Positions 1-6,340 of a stretch of 17,331 nt of DNA are shown here, one piece after another (within the stretch, counting starts at the first letter, position 1; every line of letters starts with the position of its first letter). Source of the stretch: CAIMZW01 sp037133095. Lineage in GTDB: Bacteria > Actinomycetota > Actinomycetes > Nanopelagicales > Nanopelagicaceae. Where the stretch lies: positions 1-17,331 of the forward strand of contig JBAXOT010000035.1 of NCBI GenBank assembly GCA_037133095.1, in the 5' to 3' direction. The position numbers and the translations under genes were made by a program. The notes below the pieces were generated by a model that worked only from the letters and a program-made list of their open reading frames with translations, searched no databases and had not been told where the DNA came from.

Positions 1-25
1 CGAGTTAGGCGAGTTAGGCGAGTTT
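1..25. repeat. Short 9-bp tandem repeat at a gene end
   Basis: CGAGTTAGG occurs at 1-9 and 10-18, and CGAGTT again at 19-24. Read on the minus strand it gives CTC GCC TAA CTC GCC TAA, duplicating the stop codon of the TetR-GNAT gene. It may continue beyond the left edge. Confidence 0.6.
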
Positions 26-1177
26 AAAACCTAAACTGGTCATCACATCGAGCCGACCAGGCACATGCTCTCGCTCTGGTGAAACAAAAGAGGTAATGCC
101 GTCAGTGGTCTTTTCTAGAACAGCATAAGCGACCAATGCTGAAGACAGCCCTTTATTTCGAAACTCCCGATCGATGTTACAGACGTGGAATTCAAAGTAA
201 TCGAGCTTTAACTCTCCCGTAAGAAAACCCACAAGCCGATTGTCTTTGTAGGCGCCATAGGTTTCGGTATTTGCACTAAAGAGTCGCGGAAGTAGTTGTT
301 GCACATTTTCGGTTAAGTTGCCATCTAAATACCGAGGGTTATCCGAGCTCGCCATGTGAAGGGCTCGGACCTCCATCGCTTGCGCACCCTCAAGCTTCTC
401 AATTCGATATTGGGCGTAAATCGCCTTGAGATATCGCTCCGTCAAAAGCGATAGATCGAAACCGTCGGATGTGTCAAGAAAATAGTCCTTGTACGATTTT
501 GCTTGACCTTCTTCATCTTGTCTAAAACTGAAAGTGTCGAATAGCGTTGTTTGGAATAAAAATGAGAGCGCCTTAAACTGATGAGATTCTTCGGCCTTGC
601 CGGCTCGTTGCTCGGGTTTCTTTTCAAAGGTAGAAACTGACTGAAGGAGCAAAGCAACTGTCCGGGATTCCATCGCACTATTGCTCCAGCCTTTGGCATC
701 GCAGATATCGACTATGGATGTCCACTCGTTGAGTTCTTGTTCCAGCAAGAGGTTTCGCCGATCTCGCATTCGGGGTGAGATAGTTGACAGATACTTCGCT
801 GTCATCAGGTGCTTAGAAAATACATCGCTCACTTGCCGTCCATCGATTTTTTCGTGAATTGCCTGAACGACTTCGGTTGGAGAATTCGCAGCACGAAAGA
901 CATTCACCAATTCCGCAAGCGGCAGCAAAAACTTCTCTTGTAACAGCGCCACGATAGATTGCTCTAAGAGATCAGGAAAATCTTCGAAGTGGTAATAAAT
1001 TGAACCTTTGCTGATCCCAGAGGCAGTTAAAACCATTTCGAGGGAAACATCAGCAAAATCATGAACTTCAAGTAAGTCCATGGTGACCTCAAACAAGAGG
1101 CGCTTGGTGGGATGAACGTAATCATTCTCAGAATGAGGAACGGTAGTGCTCATAAGCAAATTGTAATCGTTCCTCAC
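14..1177 (-). CDS. TetR-type regulator fused to a GNAT acetyltransferase-like domain
   Basis: One uninterrupted 387-residue frame. Residues about 22-75 form a TetR DNA-binding domain, with the helix-turn-helix around residues 45-64 (SLEMVLTASGISKGSIYYHF). A helical region of about 190 residues follows, as expected for a TetR ligand-binding and dimerisation domain. Residues about 268-387 look like a GNAT fold: a VGFLTGELKL strand, an acetyl-CoA loop RNKGLS at 340-345 in the place of the usual Q/RxxGxG/A, and a terminal LGF typical of the last GNAT strand. The chosen GTG start at 1177 has no Shine-Dalgarno sequence but lies 9 nt after a TCTAAT -10-like box, suggesting a leaderless transcript. 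An ATG at 1153 is the alternative. A tandem operator-like repeat sits just upstream, which suggests autoregulation, and the MFS gene precedes it on the same strand. TetR architecture is clear; acetyltransferase activity is inferred, and the degenerate loop may mean the domain only binds ligand. Confidence 0.85.
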   Translation of the reverse strand: MRNDYNLLMSTTVPHSENDYVHPTKRLLFEVTMDLLEVHDFADVSLEMVLTASGISKGSIYYHFEDFPDLLEQSIVALLQEKFLLPLAELVNVFRAANSPTEVVQAIHEKIDGRQVSDVFSKHLMTAKYLSTISPRMRDRRNLLLEQELNEWTSIVDICDAKGWSNSAMESRTVALLLQSVSTFEKKPEQRAGKAEESHQFKALSFLFQTTLFDTFSFRQDEEGQAKSYKDYFLDTSDGFDLSLLTERYLKAIYAQYRIEKLEGAQAMEVRALHMASSDNPRYLDGNLTENVQQLLPRLFSANTETYGAYKDNRLVGFLTGELKLDYFEFHVCNIDREFRNKGLSSALVAYAVLEKTTDGITSFVSPEREHVPGRLDVMTSLGFKLA

Positions 1178-1186
1178 GGAAACATC

Positions 1187-1192
1187 ATTAGA
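1187..1192 (-). promoter_or_regulatory. Candidate -10 box of the TetR-GNAT gene
   Basis: Read on the minus strand this is TCTAAT (5 of 6 matches to TATAAT), ending 9 nt before the GTG start at 1177, so a transcript would begin at or just before the start codon. The -35 position for a 17-nt spacer (1210-1215) reads TAACGG, a poor hexamer, and falls inside the first operator-like repeat. This is inference from spacing; no start site has been measured. Confidence 0.4.
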
Positions 1193-1204
1193 ACATCATG
1201 TGAA

Positions 1205-1250
1205 TTTAACCGTTATCCGGTCAAAGTTTTAACCGTTATCCGGTCAAAGT
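1205..1250. promoter_or_regulatory. Tandem 23-bp repeat, probable TetR operator
   Basis: Two identical, directly abutting 23-bp units lie at 1205-1227 and 1228-1250. Each contains an imperfect palindrome of 21 bp, TTTAACCG - TTATC - CGGTCAAA, whose arms match at 7 of 8 positions (1205-1225 and 1228-1248). This is the size and symmetry expected of a TetR-family operator. It is the only unusual sequence between the MFS stop codon and the TetR-GNAT start, and it overlaps the predicted -35 region of the TetR-GNAT gene. Repression of the regulator's own gene is the simplest reading. No further copy was noticed by eye in the window. Confidence 0.7.
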
Positions 1251-1272
1251 GATGTATTGGCCGCTCGCTTCG

Positions 1273-2457
1273 CTATTTGCGCTTTCCAGCCTGGGAAGCC
1301 GCAGCAAAAGCGAGGATGAGGAAGCCCACGATTACCCAATACATCCTGAGGAAACCCCAACTTTGACCCAGAAATCCCAGCAACGGCGGACCTACCAAAA
1401 AGGCGCCATAACCACTGGTGGTGACGAAAGCCACTTTTCGAGCGGAATTCTCTTGTTCCCCAGCTGCCGAGATGAAGAGCGGGAAGCCAAGTGAAACTCC
1501 ACTGCCCCACAGAATTGCTCCGAAAAATGCGACATAGATCGATGAACCGAATATGAGCGTGATGAGACCTGTCATGCCCACCAAGGCCAGGGCTTGTAAC
1601 GTGTGGGCGCGCCCGATCCGATCAACTACCTTTCCGCCAAAATATCGGGTGATAAAAATGCTCAATAACAATATTGCGTACGCAAAGCCGGCGACCGTCT
1701 TTGTGGTCTTGTAGTCATCCACCATTGCAAGGGTAAGCCAATCGTTAGAGGCTCCCTCAGCCAATGTCATGCCAAAAATTCCGACTGCGAGAAAGATTAA
1801 GCCGATCGAGAGCCAATGGGTTCTAATTTTTCGGCCGTCTTCGTGACTGGCTTTGACAACGATGCCATTCCCATGTGGCAGGACTTTAAAGGCGTAAATG
1901 GGGACAATAAAACTGAGCGAAGCCAGCAAGACAACTTGTATGAGCAACGAAAACTTAGCGGCTGTTGCGAGAGTTCCGATTCCAGCACCTATGAGCGTTC
2001 CCATTGAGTAAGCCGAATGCAACCGAGGCAAAATACTTCGATCGTAGAATTGTTCGATGGCCGAACCATCGACGTTTAGACCTACATCCGTTACCCCCAC
2101 CCCCACTCCAAAGAAGAACATGAAGAAACCAAATCCAGGTTGGCTGTGAGCGTTAATGGTTACAACTTCACCAATCAACGAAGAGAAGAGAATGAGGGAT
2201 CCAATTAAAATTGCGGGTCGGGTCCCATTTTTACCGATGAACTTTCCAACATAGGAAAGCGCCAGCATCGAACCAACGGCACCACAAAAGAGAAGCAGCC
2301 CGATTTGAGAAGCCGTAGCGCGCAGGAGTTCACGAACCAAAGGCAGACGGACCATGAGTGAAGTGGTGGTTAAACCCAAGACGCCAAAAAAGATTGCAGT
2401 AATGCGATACCAAATAGCTAATTTGGAATCCGCAAGATCTTGCCGTTCTATGCGAAT
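1273..2457 (-). CDS. MFS transporter (YbjJ-like), start codon unusual
   Basis: A major facilitator superfamily permease with many hydrophobic segments, resembling the YbjJ-type family (RLPLVRELL after TM1, then a GSMLALSYVGKFIGKNGTRP loop). The first canonical start, TTG at 2379, falls in the middle of TM1. In-frame codons upstream encode DLADSKLAIWYRITAIFFGV, the natural N-terminus and first half of TM1. Between the in-frame stop at 2487-2485 and 2379 there is no ATG, GTG, TTG or CTG, so a rare start such as ATT at 2457 or ATA at 2451 is proposed; the latter overlaps the dinB-like stop as ATAG. I extended to ATT, giving about 394 residues, a normal MFS length. If only TTG is used, the product is 368 residues and lacks part of TM1. 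Co-directional with the upstream DinB gene and with the TetR-GNAT gene downstream. Substrate unknown; drug or metabolite efflux is only inference. Confidence 0.85.
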   Translation of the reverse strand: MRIERQDLADSKLAIWYRITAIFFGVLGLTTTSLMVRLPLVRELLRATASQIGLLLFCGAVGSMLALSYVGKFIGKNGTRPAILIGSLILFSSLIGEVVTINAHSQPGFGFFMFFFGVGVGVTDVGLNVDGSAIEQFYDRSILPRLHSAYSMGTLIGAGIGTLATAAKFSLLIQVVLLASLSFIVPIYAFKVLPHGNGIVVKASHEDGRKIRTHWLSIGLIFLAVGIFGMTLAEGASNDWLTLAMVDDYKTTKTVAGFAYAILLLSIFITRYFGGKVVDRIGRAHTLQALALVGMTGLITLIFGSSIYVAFFGAILWGSGVSLGFPLFISAAGEQENSARKVAFVTTSGYGAFLVGPPLLGFLGQSWGFLRMYWVIVGFLILAFAAASQAGKRK

Positions 2458-2897
2458 TCCCGGAGTTGGCCGAGATGGGATTCTCTATGTTCGACCGCAT
2501 AGCCAAGAATCTGACTCAAGGTAAGTTCACCATAAGCTTCGTGAAGCCCAATTCGGTCCCAGTCATTCTTGGTACAGCGGGAAAGTACATCGGAATTCAC
2601 CCGAAACAGCCCAGATATGGCGGCCAAAGAATCGGTTGCGCTCCTTTGGGAGTACTGCAGTCGATCTGGATAGAGCTCCTCATCGAAGTTGGCCAGCGCC
2701 GGACGATCCAGAGTAAGAATATGCCAATATCTTGCCGAAAAATGCACATCAGCATCGGCCATGTGATGAATGACGAATGCACGAGACCACCCGCCATCTC
2801 TGCCCTGCTCTGAAAGTTCCGCAGGCGAAAAGGAGTTTGCCAACTCAATAAATTGGTTGGAGAGATCTTGATACTTGGCAAGCAATTCCTGGCTCAT
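2448..2897 (-). CDS. DinB/DUF664 family putative metal-dependent protein
   Basis: A 149-residue four-helix-bundle protein of the DinB superfamily, which includes mycothiol- and bacillithiol-dependent S-transferases. Three likely metal-binding histidines are visible: H45 in the IHHMADAD segment, and H137 and H141 in EHRESHLGQL, the characteristic C-terminal HxxxH. The GGWS segment before the first histidine also fits the family. The frame is open further upstream to 2966, but the ATG at 2897 gives a start typical of the family (MSQELLAKYQDLSNQ) and avoids overlapping the isochorismatase gene, leaving a 40-bp gap. The extension encodes a basic, unconserved-looking stretch. Because Actinomycetota use mycothiol, a role in thiol conjugation of small molecules is plausible, but the substrate is unknown. 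Confidence 0.8.
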   Translation of the reverse strand: MSQELLAKYQDLSNQFIELANSFSPAELSEQGRDGGWSRAFVIHHMADADVHFSARYWHILTLDRPALANFDEELYPDRLQYSQRSATDSLAAISGLFRVNSDVLSRCTKNDWDRIGLHEAYGELTLSQILGYAVEHRESHLGQLREFA

Positions 2898-2937
2898 GAT
2901 CGAAAGCCTACATAACTTTGCTGTCCACGAGTAAAAA

Positions 2938-3489
2938 TCAAAAAACGATGGATTCCGCCGTCGCAATCTTGCTGGATCGACCCGGCAGCTGATAGTTGTG
3001 AAACGATCGATTTAGTTCATCAATTATGGTTTTTGAAGGGATAGGACCATCGTCCCAGGGATCATCCATTGTCGTATGGCCATCTTCAATGATGGTGATG
3101 TCGTACCCGCGCTCTAATGCAGCGTGGGAGGTATGCCTGACGCAGAAATCCGTCTGCGCTCCTGTTATAAGAAGATGGTCTATGCCATTTTCTTCCAAAA
3201 TTTGATCCAAGTCAGTGGATTCAAAAGAACTTCGATAATTTTTTCGAACAATTGGTTCGGAGTCGGCTGGGTGAAGTTCAGGAACTATGTGCCACTCTTC
3301 ACTTTCAAGAATCAAACCGTCGTCAGAATGTTGAACCCAAATGACTGGAGTTTTGCTGGCACGCGCTTTATCAACCAACAAATTAATATTGGAAATTACT
3401 TTATCTCGATTGAGGGCTCGCTCAACAACGCCATTTTGCACATCAATCACAAGAAGACCAGTTTTGCCACGATTGTCAAAAGTACTCAT
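2938..3489 (-). CDS. Isochorismatase-like cysteine hydrolase
   Basis: A 183-residue member of the isochorismatase-like family (nicotinamidase, ureidoacrylate amidohydrolase and relatives). The catalytic triad is visible: D16 in LLVIDVQNG, K83 in VRKNYRSSF and C116 in GAQTDFCVRHT, with the conserved cis-peptide region at 109-112. The length is normal. The ATG at 3489 has a good ribosome binding site (AAGGAA at 3500-3495, spacing 5). It lies 48 bp downstream of the DUF1349 gene and 40 bp upstream of the DinB gene on the same strand, so probably within one transcript. The substrate cannot be told from sequence; nicotinamidases usually also show a metal site (DxHxxxxH), which I do not see here, so a hydrolase of another amide or a promiscuous member is more likely. 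Confidence 0.88.
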   Translation of the reverse strand: MSTFDNRGKTGLLVIDVQNGVVERALNRDKVISNINLLVDKARASKTPVIWVQHSDDGLILESEEWHIVPELHPADSEPIVRKNYRSSFESTDLDQILEENGIDHLLITGAQTDFCVRHTSHAALERGYDITIIEDGHTTMDDPWDDGPIPSKTIIDELNRSFHNYQLPGRSSKIATAESIVF

Positions 3490-3537
3490 TCACATTCCTT
3501 TCGCCGTACACAATGATACAAAATATCTCTCCCAACG

Positions 3538-4113
3538 TTAGTGCAACGATTCGTCAGCAGCCGTGAAGCGCATTGAGGTGAACGTAGCGGTCAGACCGGC
3601 AACGACGGGGGCAGCGCAGTGGGCTCCAATCGACCAGTTGCGCAGTGGGTCAATCGGCAAGACCCTCACAAGATTCCAATTTCCGTCATATTTGGCCCGT
3701 ATGGTTATGGCGTCACCACTTCGGCTGGCGCGAAAAGTAACTTCCTTGCCGAACCATTCGGGAACTGGCCAAGCCGACCAATCAGAGACCACGTTCGTAA
3801 CGACAGCACCAATTTGCGGAGCTCCATCACAATATTCAATTCCAGCCTTGGTCCAATGTTCATCATCGGATCGGATTAACAATCCAGCTTGATCAAATTG
3901 CTGGGCGAAATTAACTAGGAAGGAAAGTTCGAAGCCACTTTGGTCGGGAAAGTCGAAGAGCAAGGCATGGGCAGAATTGTGAATAAACCCATACGAAGTC
4001 GTCCGCCAAAGGTCGCTCTCAGCCTTAGCCTGAACTACCAAAGAACCATCGACTACCTCATACTTTTCTGGTTCGTTAAACCAGGCGCCTTCGGTCCATT
4101 GTGGTTGATTCAT
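3538..4113 (-). CDS. DUF1349 concanavalin-like beta-sandwich protein
   Basis: A 191-residue protein of the DUF1349 family (the yeast YSH-related 'regulation of enolase' family, a concanavalin A-like jelly roll). Characteristic features are the DQAGLLIRSDDEHWTKAGIE block (residues about 74-93), followed by SDWS and a final beta-rich domain. No signal peptide or membrane segment is seen, so it is probably cytoplasmic. The ATG at 4113 lies 13 bp after the MMPL stop codon, suggesting co-transcription with the transporter; its ribosome binding site is weak, which is compatible with coupling. The fold suggests carbohydrate or ligand binding, but no biochemical role is firmly established for the family. 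Confidence 0.85.
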   Translation of the reverse strand: MNQPQWTEGAWFNEPEKYEVVDGSLVVQAKAESDLWRTTSYGFIHNSAHALLFDFPDQSGFELSFLVNFAQQFDQAGLLIRSDDEHWTKAGIEYCDGAPQIGAVVTNVVSDWSAWPVPEWFGKEVTFRASRSGDAITIRAKYDGNWNLVRVLPIDPLRNWSIGAHCAAPVVAGLTATFTSMRFTAADESLH

Positions 4114-4126
4114 ACCAAAAGAATAT

Positions 4127-6235
4127 CTAGTCGACCTTTACTTTTGGCAGGATCTTTGCCAGTGGCGCAGGAAGCCACCAGTTTGCCGGACCCCACCACT
4201 GCATCAACGCAGGCACAAGGGCGGACCGAATGACGGTGGCATCAAAGAGGACCGCCGATGCTAAACCAATTCCGAATTCCTGAATAATTCGCTGACCGCC
4301 AAAGACGAAAGCGCAAAATACCGAGAACATAATCGTGGCGGCGGCTGTGATAACTCCACCTGTGGCGGCGAGGCCACGTCGAACGGCTGCCGCATTATCG
4401 CCAGAGATCAACCACTCTTCTTGAATTCGTGAGACCAAGAAAACTTCGTAATCCATCGAGAGGCCGAAAAGAATGGCGAAGAGGAATATTGGTAAGAAGG
4501 CTTCGACTGGACCGGCCTTAGTTCCCAAAAGTGGTTCACCCCAACCCCACTGGAATGTCGCCACTACGACACCAAATGCCGCACCAATGGAGAGCACATT
4601 CATCGCCGCTGCTTTTAGTGGAATGACGATGCTCCGGAAGACCACCATAAGAAGCAAGAAACTGAGCAAAACAACAGATGCAATAAAGAGCGGCAATTTG
4701 CCAGTCAAGGTATGACCAAAATCTGCAAAGATTGCAACGATGCCACCGACATAAATATGAATGGCGGAATTCTTCATGGCGTTTGGAATGGTCTGTGTGC
4801 GCAAACGATCAATGAGATCAGTCGTTGCTTTAGATTGTGGCGAACTCTTTGGATAGACCGTGATGATTGCGATTGCCTTGTCTGGCGTAATAAATGCCGG
4901 TGCGGCTACGGCGACATCGGAATCAGTCCCAATAGCGGCCGTTAAAGCGGTGAGTGGGGCGGTATCGGCACCAGCTGGTATTTGCGCCACCAAGGTCAGC
5001 GGACCGGCGTAACCTGCACCAAAGCCCTTTGCCAATAAATCGTATGCAGCCCGAGTTGTCGTTCCCTTGGGATCGTTACCCGAATCAGCAGTACCCAATC
5101 GAATACTCAATGCCGGGAAGCAGAGCAATAAGAGAACCAAGGTCGAGGCGATCGTCCAGAGAATTGGTCGACGCTGAATGTTGGCCGACCATCTGGCCCA
5201 GCCACCAACTTCAATGTCATGGGTCTCTTTCGATCGTCCTGGGATCGATAGTCGATCCACATTCTTCCCAACCAAACCAAGAAGTGCAGGCAACAAAGTG
5301 ATTGATGCCAGCATCGTTACCAGAACCGAGAGTGCGGCAGCAATCGCCACGCCGTACAAAAAGGAAACCCGAACAGTAAATAGTCCAAGGAGCGCAATAC
5401 AAACAATAATTCCAGCAAAGAGAACTGCGCGGCCCGAAGTTTTTACTGCAGTTTTCACCGCTTCCTCGGTACTCAAACCACTATGAATTCCCTGCCTGAA
5501 TCGAGTAACAATAAAGAGGGCATAGTCGATACCTACGCCGAGGCCGACTAAGGCTGCCAGAATCGGTGCAAATTGTGCTGTCGTAAAAATATGACTTAAC
5601 AGTGAGACGGCTCCTGATGCAATTCCTAAACCTACAACTGCGACAAAAAGTGGAATTACAGTGGCAACAACGCTGCCGAAAGTTATAAACAAAATGACCG
5701 CTGCCGCCAAGAGGGCAATACCTTCACTTGAAGCGGGTTTCGCTTGGCTAGCTTGCTGGATCGATGAGCCAAGTAACTCAACTTGGAGGTTGGCGGATTG
5801 AAAACTTTTTGCCGTGGCAATTATCTTCTGCACATCGGCTGGTTTGATATTGCGACCGAGCACATCTAAATGCACGGTTGAGAATGCGATCATGCCATCG
5901 GCGCTGACTGCTCTCGCTTGTCCGTCAAATGGCGAGACGACGGAAGAAACGTGCGCGAGCGAAGCAAGTTTGGTATCAATAGGATCGACAAGCGCTGCAG
6001 TTAATGGTCCACTCTTAGATGCGAAGACAATCTGGATACTGTCGCCTTTATCTGCCGGCAAATATTTGGTGATCAAATCCAGAGCGGTCTTGCTCTCTGT
6101 CTTAGGCAGAGTAAAGGAATCGCTGTAGGCGCTTCCCACCTTTTGACTGATACCTGTGATTGCCAACAAAACAACAATCCAGAGTACGACTGTTATTTTG
6201 CGATGCTTATAGACAAAATTAGCTAAACCTGACAC
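4127..6235 (-). CDS. MMPL/RND family transporter
   Basis: A 702-residue membrane protein with the classic MMPL layout: TM1 at about 13-30, a first extracytoplasmic domain (about 35-170), TM2-6, a second loop domain (about 390-515), then TM8-12. The paired motifs of the family are present: GVGIDYALFIVTRFRQG with D237-Y238 and GLSMDYEVFLVSR with D595-Y596, the residues thought to carry the proton relay. Actinobacterial MmpL proteins export lipids, and relatives export drugs or other hydrophobic molecules. The start is GTG at 6235, with a G-rich stretch (GGGGGT) just upstream. A 105-bp gap separates it from dipZ, so it may have its own promoter, and the DUF1349 gene follows after 13 bp. The substrate is unknown. 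Confidence 0.93.
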   Translation of the reverse strand: MSGLANFVYKHRKITVVLWIVVLLAITGISQKVGSAYSDSFTLPKTESKTALDLITKYLPADKGDSIQIVFASKSGPLTAALVDPIDTKLASLAHVSSVVSPFDGQARAVSADGMIAFSTVHLDVLGRNIKPADVQKIIATAKSFQSANLQVELLGSSIQQASQAKPASSEGIALLAAAVILFITFGSVVATVIPLFVAVVGLGIASGAVSLLSHIFTTAQFAPILAALVGLGVGIDYALFIVTRFRQGIHSGLSTEEAVKTAVKTSGRAVLFAGIIVCIALLGLFTVRVSFLYGVAIAAALSVLVTMLASITLLPALLGLVGKNVDRLSIPGRSKETHDIEVGGWARWSANIQRRPILWTIASTLVLLLLCFPALSIRLGTADSGNDPKGTTTRAAYDLLAKGFGAGYAGPLTLVAQIPAGADTAPLTALTAAIGTDSDVAVAAPAFITPDKAIAIITVYPKSSPQSKATTDLIDRLRTQTIPNAMKNSAIHIYVGGIVAIFADFGHTLTGKLPLFIASVVLLSFLLLMVVFRSIVIPLKAAAMNVLSIGAAFGVVVATFQWGWGEPLLGTKAGPVEAFLPIFLFAILFGLSMDYEVFLVSRIQEEWLISGDNAAAVRRGLAATGGVITAAATIMFSVFCAFVFGGQRIIQEFGIGLASAVLFDATVIRSALVPALMQWWGPANWWLPAPLAKILPKVKVD

Positions 6236-6270
6236 CCAAGACCCCCATGTTTAATGACCTGGGAAGTCTA

Positions 6271-6310
6271 GGGTGCAATTCTCGCGCTTCGCCCGCTCAA
6301 AGTTGCACTC
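6271..6310. repeat. Imperfect inverted repeat between dipZ and the MMPL gene
   Basis: Arms GGGTGCAATT (6271-6280) and AGTTGCACTC (6301-6310) pair at 8 of 10 positions around a GC-rich 20-nt loop. There is no T-run, so this is not a standard terminator on either strand. It could be an operator, a processing site or an attenuating stem in the 105-bp gap 6236-6340. No convincing -35/-10 pair for the MMPL gene was seen in the rest of the gap. Confidence 0.35.
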
Positions 6311-6340
6311 AGACACATCAGTGGGCGAATGTGATGGGGA

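Noticed and set aside
1205..1250. CRISPR-like or phage-attachment repeat
   Set aside because: There are only two copies, directly abutting with no spacer, no cas or integrase gene is nearby, and a palindrome next to a TetR gene explains them better.
1249..1494. Plus-strand open frame opposite the end of the MFS gene
   Set aside because: It has low-complexity polar composition, no ribosome binding site and no recognisable domain, while the minus strand encodes clear membrane helices.
2898..2966. N-terminal extension of the DinB protein
   Set aside because: It would overlap the isochorismatase gene and adds a basic stretch not expected in the family. The ATG at 2897 gives a normal start.
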